From Cyrtodaria siliqua (Eukaryota; Mollusca; Bivalvia; Adapedonta; Hiatellidae), in assembly GCA_037043455.1 (NCBI GenBank), contig JAWPHD010004493.1, positions 1 to 64,000 on the forward strand: a stretch of DNA of 64,000 bases, in the 5' to 3' direction. Positions 22,901 to 34,274 of the stretch are shown here, piece after piece; within the stretch, counting starts at the first letter, position 1, and each line of letters opens with the position of its first letter. Under the pieces are notes generated by a model that was given only the letters and a program-made list of their open reading frames with translations, did no database searches and was not told the origin of the DNA. The position numbers were made by a program, and so were the translations under genes.

Positions 22901-25900
22901 ATGGCTGTTAGAGACCTTGTCTCTGTCTCTTATATGGGGAGGGTAGCCATTTTGGGATAGGATTTCCTTTTTTTGGGGTGGGGTGAGGGTGTGCGGGTGG
23001 TCGTGTATATTTTGTCATTTATTGTTTATATTTTGAGATCTTGACCAAAACAAATTGTCAGTTATTATCCCCATTTTACTTTCCCCCTTTTGTTTTCGTT
23101 TTTTAAGGTCCATCAGCCTGTGCTTGTTCTCATTTCTACAATCAAATAACATGTATACTCCAAATAAACCACACATGCTTATGCAGCTTTCTTTTTTGTT
23201 GTAAATAAACCGCATCTATTCAAAACAACTGAGCCCAGGATAGAATTATTTTCATAGGCAAGAATTGTTGATCTCACGTGAAAATTGAAAACATGTTTGC
23301 CTGAATTTAATGTGACAATTACACATTTAACTGTACTCTAAACAGTCAACTCAAGTCATTTACCTTTCTCCAAAACTGAAATACTTAAATACAAAATCAT
23401 TCATGTTTCGTAAATCAAATAATAAGTATACTTGTATTTTCCTTCAATTTGCATGTACTGTCAACGTTATATAGTTTAACATAGTTTGTGTAAACACAAA
23501 AAATACTCCGTATAATTATGCCTTAAATAAAACTTTTGTTGTTGTTTTTTTTACAAAATAAATGTGCAATTTAAAGTTCATCATTTGGCATACACTGGAC
23601 TACTCACTTGATGCTTTGATAATTCAAAATACACATGGATTAATCAGTTTTAAAGGCACACTTGCTTCACAATAACAACCAGTATATGTGTTGGTCACAC
23701 TATGAGCACAGTATTTTACGTATTGCGCCAGGATATTTGTATTGTGTGTGATTAGTACAGTCTCTTAGTAAATCTACAAAAACAGTTTCCAACACAAATT
23801 ATTAAACTATGTTTTACCTTTGCTCGGTTTACTATAACAATTAAAGGTACAAACGGCAATCTTATTTTTGTTAAAACTCGCGGTAACATGTAAGTTCTTT
23901 TTTGTGCATAAATTGAATATTTGCATGATTAATAATAAATATTTAAGTAGTTCCACGCACTATTATTTTACTATATTCAATTTATCGATGTTTGATTACT
24001 TTGAACTAATACTTATATTTAAAACAATATAACGACGAAAATTGATAATTCCAATTGTATTCCGTTATTTTAATATATGCAAGCAGTTTATAAGTCAAAA
24101 TGATACAACATGAATACACGTCCGTGCTAACTTTAATGCGTGAACACTATTTTAAAACGGTCAGGTGTCCTTTTAACAAACACTTGCTGGCTGACGTGAA
24201 CATTTTCTATTGGCACGCTAGGCCGTTTCTCTCTAGTGTCATAAACAGCCTAGATATATGTATGTTTCCCCGGCAGGCTGTCAATGATGTATACTTTAGT
24301 TAAAGGGTGGATTTTACTATCAAAATAAAAAATATCCAGGTTGACGGTTTATTATAGAATGCATAAGCTGTTAGCAGTGGTAACTCTTCTGAAAAATATT
24401 ATACAATTATGGACTTTTCAGCTGTTATACATGATGTGATATGCACCAAAAAAATCATTATTGACCGAGGCGATAGCCGAGGTCAATAATGATTTTTTGG
24501 TACATATCAACATCATGTATAACAGCTGAAAAGTCCATAACTGTTTTATTATATAACCCTCAATTTACAATTATATAAAACAGGTCAATATCAAAAAAAA
24601 ATTTATATAAAACAGGTCAATATCAAAAAAACAGGTCAATATAAAAAAAACAGGTCAATATCGCTAGATATTTTTTCTAAAAAATTACTTTTTAGCCAAT
24701 GAAAACGCGTCTATTTATAGGTTATATAATAAACAGTTTTGTCTCTACTGTGCTGTGATTGACTGAAAGCCCTGAGGGTAAATATGAATTTAATAGCAGA
24801 CAACAAAATATATTTTAGGATGTAAACATTTAATCTAATGATATTTCTTTTCATTTTCATATTATAAGGATCGAATTTAAATACATTCATGGGTACTTTT
24901 GCCAAATTTCGTAATAATTTCAGCACTTAAGGTCGATAACTCACCAGACACTACAAGCAGTACCGTTTACATATACGCCGCTATAGGAGCAGTAGGCATG
25001 CTTGTTATTGTTGTTCTCGTGCTTGTGGCAGTGAGGTGTATACGGTAGGTGAAACACATAACTTAATTTCAAGAAAACGTCGTAGCGACGGATATATTTT
25101 TCATCTGTATGCCAAGTTCCAAATTTCTATCTTTAGTTGGATCATGTGTTGACTAATTAAGGTTATATCCACGAAATAACACAAGTGCCTAAATGTAGAT
25201 CGTTAAACTGTTTTTGATTTTAATGAGCTTTAATGTCCCAGGCATAATTTCAAGTAATATGGACTTTATTTTAAATGTGTCACTGCGGATTGATTTTAAT
25301 ATCTAATCGTGATTGTGTAACTTTTGGTGACAATGACATTGATATTCCGATGTGATATCTGAAGACACTCATTATCAAACGTGGAATGCCAACGAAATGT
25401 ATGCTAAGTTACAGTAGTCTATCTTCAAACGGATCTTAATAAAGTGTCTGAGTTACTTTGAGACATATGACACGATAATTAAAATTCTTCATAATGGTTA
25501 CATTTAGCAAAGCAGGGGTGTAGCTTCCTATAGGCCGTGTAGGTCGCGGCCTACACTTTTTTCTGAAAAATCGAAAAACTAAAAATGCCAAAAATGCAAT
25601 AAAAATCGGAGACCTATACGGGGTAAGGGGCTAAATTATAAAATCGCAACAAAATATACTCAAATATGATCAAGAGATTACCGATGGGTAAATGTTTTCA
25701 GCTTCTATTTAGTTATAAGATATATAATTTACGGTAAAAAGGATATTGATGCTCTTATAGACATATTCACCGGTACGAAATATACGCCCTAACGCACCTC
25801 CGACAGTCTAGCTGAAATCAAATTTCAGGGGGAGCATGCCCCCGGACCCCCCTAGAACTCGGCCTACACATCATATTCAGCCAAACTACGCCCCAGCAAA

Positions 25901-28802
25901 GTACTCGTGAAGGACAGACCGTTTGTATGTCACTTTATGACCATTTTAAAAATATAAATTGTGTTCTGCTATCATTCAAATTGGGATTTGATTTAGACAT
26001 GCAAAAGGTAAAAAAAAAAACGCGATAGCCGAACTAATTTTCACGTAATTCATGTGTTAGAAAAATGGAGAAAATCTCCAACAACAACAATATGATCAAT
26101 ATATACGTAACATATTATAATTTTTTTTGCAAATAGTTTCATAATTAAATGCATTTTAATATAATGGTGTACATCTTTACTTTCAGAATAAGAAATAATC
26201 GGAGACAATCAGCAGATACTACAGTTGGTAATGGTGAGATCACACCGCCGTCCTTGAATGCTACATTTCCTGTTCGACCTATATATACTTATTTAGACGC
26301 TTTAAACATGTCATGTAATACATTCATGCCGAAAAAAAACAAAACACAAACCAGAGAAGAAAAAGAAAACAATAGCAGGCTCGTGTTTATTGAGTAAGAG
26401 AGGTAATATAAAATGCAACCCCTATCACGCTCCCTTGTACTGGCTTAAGTTGTATCGTACCTTAAAGTCATAAAAAATGGGCTTGAAAAACCCAAATGAC
26501 TTATAATTAATAACACTGCTGGCTCAAAGTCGACATAACGTTGATGATGATTGTGATATGTTGATGATTGGGTTTTAGTTAGTTTTACAAAGTTAACATG
26601 CCTATTCTTTTTTTAATATATGTAACTTCAATCAAGCCTAATAACAACATTACAATTTAAGATATTCCCCTCAACGATCTCGAAGCCAACGCGACAGTTA
26701 GTTACGAGCTGGTTGACAATAACATTGAAAGGCAACAAGCAACAATGCACAAAGCTAACGCGGCAGGTAAATTAAAAATCACATTATGTTGCTGTTGTTT
26801 TTCTCATGCGCACGTGAGGCTCTTCTGCAGAACTACTTGTGCTTAAAAAAAAATGTACGCCAGTGTCTTGCATATCACACCGCTTAACACTACAAAACCC
26901 ATCAGTAAGTACAATACAATGGCCTTTACACAAACAAGAAAAGACAGACACGACTTTATTGAGTATGTATAATGTTCAACTCCTCACATGTCCCCAGCAC
27001 AGGCTTAAGCGGTATTCTACGCTAAAGCCACATTGAGTTGGATTGTGGATGTCAAATGACCAGTAAGTAAAATCAATGCGATATCTGAATGTTTGTAGTT
27101 ATAATAGCACATACTGATAAGTGCGATAACGTTTTATCAAACATGCCTATTCATCTTATTACATCAGTAACAAAAGGTGTTTCATGTTATACTTCATGTT
27201 ATACTTCATGTTATACTTCATGTTATACTTCATGTTATACTTCATGTTATACTTCATGTCATTCTAATTACAACTCTGTACTTCCTTTTAAGACATTTCC
27301 CTCAACGATCTCGAAGCCAACGTGACATCTGAATACGAGCAGATTGATCAACTGCAGCCTGACAATGATCCTGGTGACAATAACATTGAACGGCAGCAAG
27401 CATTCGTGCACGACACTGCTAACACACCAGGTAAAGTATGAATCGCATAATGTTTTATTTTTATTTTTTCATTTTTGCTTACGTGCCACTCACTATCTCT
27501 CATACAGTGTGCACGTGAGGTATTGCAACTCCTCAACTCTACAGCACCCATTAGTGTGACCACTAATTTTTTTTTTCCGGGTGCTGGTTTGGAACTTGTT
27601 TATCTTTATATTGTTAAATTTTGTGCACTCTTAAATAGATAAGTTGTATATATTTACATTGTGTTTGTTGTGCGTTGCATTGAAATTAAAAACATATGTG
27701 TTTCATATCATCTTGCAGTGTCCTTTCATTATGAGTAACTCTTTGGCATCGAATATTGAGTCGCAAACCATTTACGACAATGTTAACGATACCGTATGTC
27801 AGGTCTATGTTATGTCTTAGTTGACCAATCTATACTTAGTTGCAAAAGAAAGTGGACACTGAGTTTTGTTTAGATTTAATTGTATAAGTTATATTAGAAT
27901 TAAATTGACAAAAAATCCAAAATGAATATGCCATGTTTGGTACCAACGTTTTTATCATTCCATTGCCAATATCATGTTGTCATTTGCTTTTCAATAGGTC
28001 GAATCATTAAGGGACTGTCACTTGATACAGAGGATGGGTGTAAAGTAAAATTGTCAAAGTGTCCAGTTTCTTTCCAAACTGAGTATACATAAACTCGGAA
28101 CAGTATTAACGATATGTATTGGGGGATTTTTTGTCGATAAACTCAGACATTATTGACTATATTGTAGATGTAGCTCTTTGTTAATTACCGACTATCGTAC
28201 AGTCGATACAGTAGTGTCGATATGTATGGGTAACTTCTTGTTATCGAGTCGCAACATAGTTGATTATATGTATAGGTAGATATTGCTATGGTTTAGGTTA
28301 TGGATCCTCGTAAATTCAATGCAGTTATTACGACATTTGTGGGTTAGCTCTTTGTTATCTATTAGCTAATCAGAACATTGAAATTTCATCAATTAAATTC
28401 TAAAAAGTAATGTCATTTATTGAAAGATACTTTCTCATTTCTTGTTTTCGTGTTTACCTGATTTCAGTGACGTATTATACATTATCATCCCCGTGTAGAC
28501 ATTTGAAAACAATACCTTTTACTCATATATGTTTTTGTCTAATTGTAGATTATTCGGACTCCGCATTATCCACGTACGAATCTTTACAACATCGACAAGA
28601 GACGGAAAATCAGTATAGCGCTGTAAATATCACACTATCCACGTACGAATCTTTACAACAACGACAAGAGACGGAAAATCAGTATAGCGCTGTAAATGTC
28701 ACACTATCCACGTACGAATCTTTACAACAACGACAAGAGACGGAAAATCAGTATAGCGCTATAAATGTCACACAATCAGAATACGAAAACTTAAACTTAT
28801 AA
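19906..28802 (+). CDS. Gene B: Draper/CED-1/MEGF10-like receptor with ITAM tail (spliced)
   Basis: Exons 19906-19951, 21030-22166, 24924-25044, 26187-26233, 26662-26766, 27293-27430 and 28549-28802 join with matching phases (1, 1, 2, 1, 1, 1) into 615 codons plus TAA. The start ATG lies in an unseen upstream exon. Order: signal peptide, about eight atypical EGF repeats, one transmembrane helix, and a cytoplasmic tail of about 180 residues. This is the plan of MEGF10/11, Draper and CED-1, receptors for engulfment of dying cells and microbes that signal through tail tyrosines. No EMI domain is seen at the N-terminus and no NPxY in the tail. The tail has YELV, YEQI, three YESL, three YSA(V/I) and YENL motifs; the last pair fits ITAM. 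Introns hold hAT-like, hairpin and RT-element repeats. Family is confident, orthology is not. Confidence 0.85.
21030..22166 (+). CDS. Gene B exon: EGF-like ectodomain
   Basis: The acceptor TTGTTTCAG and the donor GTATAT bound 1137 nt, phase 1 to 1, all in one exon. It encodes about eight cysteine-rich repeats of the MEGF/SREC type, for example CSCKTGFAGDKCDTC and GYYGDMCEERC. Two adjacent repeats (about 21397-21500 and 21520-21620) are close duplicates. Near 21812-21850 one repeat goes from YCERFSGPS directly to RYGKTC and lacks its usual second half, so a small internal deletion is likely. Several NxT/S sites (NGT, NYT, NTT) are present. Reading on past 22166 only adds HGIYLIIRF before a stop, which is intron. 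Confidence 0.93.
22325..22765 (+). mobile_element. 3' UTR copy of the RT element in a gene B intron
   Basis: From CGTTCCCTCAATGGTTTATTC to CTACTTTTCCTGTTCGAG. It lies 160 nt after the EGF exon and in the same orientation as the gene. Confidence 0.8.
22766..24407. other. No gene; gene B intron
   Basis: AT-rich intron sequence between the EGF and transmembrane exons. Short open frames carry no motifs. A G-rich patch (GGGGTGGGGTGAGGG) lies at 22975-22990. Confidence 0.5.
24408..24539. mobile_element. Hairpin (foldback) element
   Basis: Arms of about 58 nt: TATGGACTTTTCAGCTGTTA at 24408 pairs with TAACAGCTGAAAAGTCCATA ending at 24539, around the core GAGGCGATAGCCGAG. The core resembles that of the hairpin at 32753-32860. 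It lies in a gene B intron. Confidence 0.85.
24578..24664. repeat. Short tandem repeat, AAACAGGTCAATAT units
   Basis: Four irregular copies of ACAGGTCAATATC separated by A-runs, just after the hairpin element. Confidence 0.8.
24924..25044 (+). CDS. Gene B exon: transmembrane segment
   Basis: The acceptor AATTTCAG (phase 1) and the donor GTAGGT (phase 2) bound 121 nt. A Ser/Thr-rich stalk (SPDTTSSTVY) is followed by AAIGAVGMLVIVVLVLVAV, a clear single membrane helix, then the basic stop RCIR. This places the following exons in the cytoplasm. Confidence 0.88.
25513..25894. mobile_element. hAT-like non-autonomous element
   Basis: The ends are imperfect inverted repeats: CAGGGGTGTAGCTT on the left and, read from the right end, CTGGGGCGTAGTTT. 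Flanks carry AGCAAAG on both sides (25506-25512 and 25895-25901; the 8th base differs), close to the 8-bp duplication made by hAT transposases. No transposase ORF in 382 bp. In a gene B intron. Confidence 0.72.
26187..26233 (+). CDS. Gene B exon: juxtamembrane basic linker
   Basis: The acceptor TACTTTCAG and donor GTGAGA bound 47 nt, phase 2 to 1, reading RIRNNRRQSADTTVGN. The basic run directly follows the membrane helix. A scrap of the RT-element 3' end (CCGTCCTTGAATGCTAC) begins about 15 nt into the next intron. Confidence 0.75.
26662..26766 (+). CDS. Gene B cytoplasmic exon, YELV motif
   Basis: The acceptor AATTTAAG and donor GTAAAT bound 105 nt, phase 1-1. It reads DIPLNDLEAN, VSYELVDNNIERQQA. 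VSYELV fits the ITIM-like pattern (V/S/I/L)xYxx(V/I/L). The exon is a paralogue of the next one (DISLNDLEAN, DNNIERQQA), so the pair arose by exon duplication. Confidence 0.78.
27181..27262. repeat. 12-bp tandem array, about 7 copies
   Basis: TCATGTTATACT repeated without interruption, 30 nt before the acceptor of the next gene B exon. Because the unit is 12 nt it stays open as repeated SCYT, which has no coding meaning here. Confidence 0.95.
27293..27430 (+). CDS. Gene B cytoplasmic exon, YEQI motif
   Basis: The acceptor CTTTTAAG and donor GTAAAG bound 138 nt, phase 1-1. It reads DISLNDLEANVTSEYEQIDQ, then GDNNIERQQAFV. SEYEQI is ITIM-like. Relative to the previous exon it has an 11-residue addition after the tyrosine motif. 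Confidence 0.8.
28549..28802 (+). CDS. Gene B last exon: triplicated tyrosine-motif tail ending in an ITAM
   Basis: The acceptor AATTGTAG (phase 1) leads to 83 codons and a TAA at 28800-28802. A 69-nt unit starts at 28566, 28635 and 28704. Each unit encodes LSTYESLQ(H/Q)RQETENQY and then SAVNIT, SAVNVT or SAINVT. A partial fourth unit gives QSEYENLNL. STYESL and SEYENL fit the ITIM pattern. The last pair, YSAINVTQSEYENL, is YxxI-x6-YxxL, a canonical ITAM spacing; YESL-x9-YSAV pairs are near-ITAMs. Such motifs recruit Src-family and Syk-type kinases in Draper/MEGF10. Copies differ by only a few bases, so the expansion is recent or homogenised. Confidence 0.88.
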
Positions 28803-29861
28803 ATAAAAGCTAAGCAAAATAGATCCTTATACAGAGTTCTCATGCACTCTGTTGGTGAAAAGTAGTAAAGTAAATGCATTCCATTAAACAAAATATCATT
28901 AAATGTAACTTTCCAATGAACAACTTCTTTCATTTGTTTTCTATGAGATTATTGTTTGTCCGAACTATCTAATTAGTATTGTTTGCATTTTATTAACTTT
29001 TTAAGTATGATGTGCTGACTGACTTGGTCGTAATGTTTTATAGGAAAGTTACGCAGATGTGCCAGATCCGGCGTCATGGGTAGACAGCTTAATAATAAGC
29101 CTGTACAAGTCAGTTCAAACATTACCCTAGACGTATGTGGCAACAATGGAGGCAAACATATGTTTTAATTTGTTATGCATTTAAATTTACCGCATTCTAA
29201 TATAATAAACGTCGGCAGTTAGTCACACGGTTAATTATCTGTGTACATAGTGCTTTTTGCATACATTATACATATAATAATATATGTTATTGTTGCTTGC
29301 TAATTATATTGCCTTGCGTAGAATGTGGCCTTTTCATAAACATGAATAGGTGTTTCAACTGTTTCTTATTTTGTATGTAATTGTTTATCGTCAGTTTCTG
29401 TCAATATGTTCAATGAATGTTTGTAATTTCTATGAATATCTGTAATTATGTACAACTATTATATATATATATATATAAATGTTCATGTACATTGTAAGAA
29501 CTAGCAACTGTACGCAACAGGCCATGTAATATATATATATATTGGTAGTTCTTACTGTAGGCATGTCGGGTGTATGTTATAATGAGAAAGAGAACACATA
29601 TATATATAGAACATATATGTTAAACCAAGAGAACGTATACAGAAATACACAAACAAGGTTCCCCGATAAACACACCACAACGCTTACTTACGTGACGCCA
29701 TAGACTACCATCATTACCACGGTACTGTCAGTGAAATACTTGATAACAATGTCACGTGTGTACATGTTTCATTTGTTATAATACGTGAACATGGGACAAA
29801 TGCTCATGGTAATGGTAACATTCTATGTCGCATTAGATTGGTTTTCCACCGATTGCAACAT
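28803..29861. other. Probable gene B 3' UTR, then intergenic; (TA)n runs
   Basis: AATAAA overlaps the region right after the stop (28802-28808). Further on are (TA)n runs at 29460-29475, 29531-29541 and 29600. A short open frame at 29045-29130 behind TTTTATAG is not convincing as an exon. Confidence 0.4.
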
Positions 29862-29865
29862 TTAA

Positions 29866-30070
29866 CCCTTAACCCGCTAAGCACGACTATAATAGCCTAT
29901 GCGTCCATTGTAAACCCAGATCAGCCTGCGAGTAACTCGCAGGCTAATCAGGGTTTACAATGTCCGGCTGTTGATCAGTCTTTCCCCCAAAACACCCCTC
30001 TGTCACATAAATGGAATGGTCGTAATTCAAAGAAAGAACAGTCCATTATATATTTGTAGCGGGTTAAGGG
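29866..30070. mobile_element. piggyBac-like MITE
   Basis: A 205-bp element is bounded by TTAA on both sides (29862-29865 and 30071-30074) with perfect terminal inverted repeats CCCTTAACCCGCTA / TAGCGGGTTAAGGG. TTAA targets with CCC-starting ends are the piggyBac hallmark. An inner palindrome (CAGCCTGCGAGTAACTCGCA) lies around 29918-29945. No transposase. Confidence 0.8.
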
Positions 30071-30074
30071 TTAA

Positions 30075-31943
30075 GCAGTCCTATCAGCAAGCACTTTTTT
30101 ATATGCTCACTTACAATCGCGGTAGTGAATGTTATTTGGAATTTGTTTCTATGTGTTTTTGGCAAGTTGTTTATTTGTTATGGAATCTTTAACATGGTAT
30201 TTGCCAATTATAATTTTTTTCTTCGCCAATTATAATTTATTTCTTCGCAAATACACGCGGTTTGTTACTGGTAATTGGAATGTATGTTATGTGCACATTA
30301 TATGTGCAACAGTGCATTGACAATGTTTACAGTATAACTGTATAAATTAATAATACATGTGTGTACATCACACGCAACACAACGTAATAAAATTGCTATC
30401 AGCATATACATTTAGGAGAGTTTAACATATAGTTCAATACAGATATGACGCCATTGGTGTTGACTATAATAGTAACTGATTGTATCTTTAGTGTTAATAG
30501 AAAACTCCAAAATGCTAAGCTTACTGTAACACGGGAATCTTTTTTTTATAGTTTTTATTTTTCTAAAGTATCCATTACATATACAAGCAGAGCACATACA
30601 TATTATTTTACATATTGATAACAATTACATATATACTGCAAACAAAGTGTAGTCATATTCATTAATCAACTCATGCGTTACTTGTCTAAATTGTCAAGCA
30701 TACTGATGCATTATTATCAAAAGTTAGTAATATATAAATCATTTTACCTTGAACTATTAAACACTTAAATTTAATGACTGGAAGTATGCAAGTCATATTG
30801 AAATCCAACAGGACGCTTTGAGTGTTAAACTAATTAAGATCGCCAAGTGTCTCCTCAATATGTATAACATATATAAAGTATCTTAATCTTTAATATTTTA
30901 AATAAAGATATAAGAAAGTAAAAATTAAAACATTTAGCAAAAGAGAGTTTAATACTGAAGAGCACAAATGGTGGTGCGACGTCATGTGGTTTATGACATT
31001 GGAATCTTGCTTTATACTTACACACTTACTATGAAAGCAAGAACATTTTCATGGTGTGGTTTATGACACGGGCATCTTGCTTTATACTTACATACACTCA
31101 CTTTGAAAGCAAGAACCTTTTCATGATGTTATAGTCATATATTTCTTTGCAATATCAGTTACGTCGTATCTGTCTACTTAAAACCAATCATATGTATGGG
31201 CTTGACAAAGGAGCATTGTTTACATCTATATACTAGCACTGAATGTTTATATATTATATCCAACTGATTGAAATACAAATTAAAATGTTGTCGATGCTTC
31301 ATTTTGAGTTTTGCCTCAAAGGAATTAAAAAGGTTAACAAGCGGCATGTTAAGTTTGTCCCAATTACTTATTTGGCAGTGTATTGTTGTAATAATAATAC
31401 TAATAATAATACTAATAATAATAATAAATACTGATAAGGGGGATCGTTTGGAAGCAATAAACACGACCAAGAGAATAACGTAGCAGACTCGGTTGACTAT
31501 TAAATCACATCCTCCATCATACACCAGGAGACTCGGCATCACATCCTCCATCATACACCAGTCAAAGGCAGTGGCATAGAACACATTCAAGACACAAATC
31601 TTTGAACAGTAGCTTATAGCAAGATGATAACATGTATATTATTAAATAGTGCATTCTTCGAGGCACATGTTCCCAAACAAATTGGAAGATAATACCATTT
31701 CTGGCTGATTGATTAAGAAGATTGCCCAAGCTGTTAGAATATTGAGATTTCTAAACATTTCAGAATTTCATTACTTTGCTCGTTGAAATTAATAAAATAA
31801 CAATGGCAGTATCCAGTGACAGTATCATCAAGCTTAGACATGAAAGACAGACAGACAGACTTTTTATTCAGACTTGTACAAAGTACATTGTCTACAATAC
31901 ATACATATTAGCATATAAGATGTCAACGTATATATACAAGTAA
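30075..31943. other. No gene; local duplications and an (AAT)n run
   Basis: Contains a tandem duplication at 30983-31125 (TGGTTTATGACA, CATCTTGCTTTATACTTACA in both halves), a (TAA)n run at 31392-31430, a doubled CACATCCTCCATCATACACC at 31506 and 31541, and (GACA)n at 31850-31860. No credible exon. Confidence 0.5.
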
Positions 31944-32298
31944 ATGGTGAAATATATACAAATGGTATAATTAATCATTTCATTATTATTATTATTATCA
32001 TTATTATGTAGTATAGTAAATAAGAGTAGGAGGTTGAACTAAGTAACTACCTTTCAATAGTTAATAAAGCGTTCTTAATACAATTGATTCTTTAACATAG
32101 AACGGAAGTTTTATTATTTCTTGTCATGTGATTTCAATGGTGAAATATATACAAATGGTATATTTTGTCATTTCATTATTATTATTATTATTATTATTAT
32201 GCAGTATAGTAATTAAGAGTAGGAGGTTGAACTAAGTAACTACCTTTCAATAGTTAATAATGCGTTTCTTAATATAATTGATTCTTTAACATATCATA
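31944..32298. repeat. Tandem duplication, 193-bp period, with (ATT)n cores
   Basis: ATGGTGAAATATATACAAAT begins at 31944 and 32137. Both copies continue with an (ATT)n run, GAGTAGGAGGTTGAACTAAG and AATTGATTCTTTAACATA. The (ATT)n runs differ in length and purity. Confidence 0.9.
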
Positions 32299-32752
32299 TT
32301 AATTAGAATAACAGTTAATACAACTTCACCACCCTTTCTGTTGTTTTTTGTCTCTTTCTTTGTATTATCAAGTCATTGTTTGCAGCACAGTGCGGACCTA
32401 CGATGCCATTGCGTTCGGAAGCTGTGGTTTTTATAGGACCTTATATCTCATTTAAACAACTCAACCGTGCATAGTTAATATCATTTTAATGCGTGACGTG
32501 GTTACCATGTCTTATTGGCTTTACTTTATTTTTACTTTTCTAAACAATGTTTATTCCATCATTTCATTTGAATCATATTCATATTTAAATGCATCACTTT
32601 CGATCATTTTACTTCTGTAATTTAATGCATTGTTTATAGTCTCGTTTATATATTTTCATCATTAGTAATACAATGACCATTGTGTATTATTGTATCTATT
32701 TAGGCGTTATGTTTGTAAATATATAATACTTATATCAAGACAACACATGTAC

Positions 32753-32860
32753 CCAAGTGAGGGTGACAGTGGATATTGTCAACCTGAGTAAAATAATGGC
32801 TTCGCCTCGGTTGACATTATTTTTCCGAAGGTTGACAATATCCACTGTCACCCTCACTGG
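32753..32860. mobile_element. Hairpin (foldback) element
   Basis: GAGGGTGACAGTGGATATTG in the left arm pairs with CAATATCCACTGTCACCCTC in the right arm. The loop contains GGCTTCGCCTCGG, related in sequence to the core of the 24408-24539 hairpin. Confidence 0.85.
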
Positions 32861-34144
32861 GATTCAATACTTATTTAATTATACCGAAAAAAAAATGGTT
32901 TGATTATAATTTAAATATATGAGGGTAATAAAATCCCAATAATTTATATTTTATTTTTTAATTTATATGTTTATACCAGTTTTGATTTAAAGTAACAAAG
33001 AAACAAGATTAAAATATTTTACTCTTTTTTTAGACATTATATCAACCTTTTTACACTTTAAACAAAGTAAGCGTCCACCGATTTCCAATTGCGCAAAGCG
33101 TGTCGTAATTGAAAAAAAAACAGAACCTATTTTTTATACTCCCCATGACGTCACAATCGTGTGATAGTAAAAAGTGTTTACATTGTTTCACGCTAAGGGT
33201 ATGGGCAATTTATATAGGAGTGTAAACGTGAGGTGTAATAATACAAAATACCAAATGGCCTGTCAGTATACAATACCATCATCTTTATAATTTAACAGTA
33301 AATGGCTTGCTGGAATCATGTTTACCAGTATAATATGTAATATATTCATTATTGTCCGTCTGATGAATAAACGTTTGTTATTTTACAATCACATATATAG
33401 ATAGTTTATTAATATAAAAAGTCTTATGCCTATCAGTATACATATAACTAAATTAACGAAATGATACCAATAAGCATAATAATAGATCTCCCAATGCATT
33501 ATAACTACTCAAAACTATTTAACCTCATTTAATGAAGTTAACATCTAGGTTGCAGTCCTAGTCAATATTACATTCAAATATGCAATTCGTTTTTATATTT
33601 GTTTTAATCATGAAACATCGAATCTAGATATTGCCGAAACGAAATGTAAGAATTGGATGTGTAGATTAACGCATGAACAAACCATCATTTATTTTCACAA
33701 AAGAAAATAAATAAATAGATAAATAAATAAATAAGTAAACAAAATGTGAACAGCTAATATTCAAATTAAGTTGTTATTGTAAGCCTTCTTGTTAAATATT
33801 GATAGGCAAATAGAAAGATGTACAAGTACTTAATTTGAAAATGCTGTTTTCATGACCTTTCTGTTTATCACGTGTATATCTTTTTATGTAAACATATTAC
33901 AAAATAAATACTCATAATCCAAATACAATTGCTTTTTGGATTTTTTTATATTCCAACATATGTGTATTCTTTATTCCAGTGAATAGGTTTCTTTTACTTC
34001 AGTGGTGCTGCACTTATGATACTTGTACAGTAACTGTTATTTACTTTACAATTGTAAAAAAGAAAGAAACTAGACAGACAGTGTGGTGGGGTTAATGAAT
34101 TAGTTTATCACACAATTTGAGGTGTGGGAGTATAATAAATTCCT
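32861..34144. other. No gene seen
   Basis: Very AT-rich with an (AAAT)n run at 33706-33735. A GTGACGTCA-like site (CATGACGTCACAATC) lies near 33144. Nothing coding is recognisable. Confidence 0.5.
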
Positions 34145-34274
34145 GTGCTAAAGATACGAATACAGGTCGAACTATTGCTCTTTCATACCCGATTACGGAA
34201 ATCGACGAGGCAGTTCACATATATCACCTTAAAACCTCCTTTTAATAACTATCTCCGAAGAAAGGGAGGCATTT

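Noticed and set aside
27089..27325. ORF with SCYT repeats
   Set aside because: A 12-bp tandem array read in one frame; the true exon starts at 27293 in a matching splice context.
29045..29130. Additional tail exon (SYADVPDPASW) after the gene B stop
   Set aside because: Two frames are open, the phase is ambiguous and it lies beyond a clear terminal stop; no independent support.
29862..30074. Telomere-like TTAACCCTTAACCC
   Set aside because: It is the terminal repeat of a TTAA-flanked MITE and not the TTAGGG/CCCTAA array.
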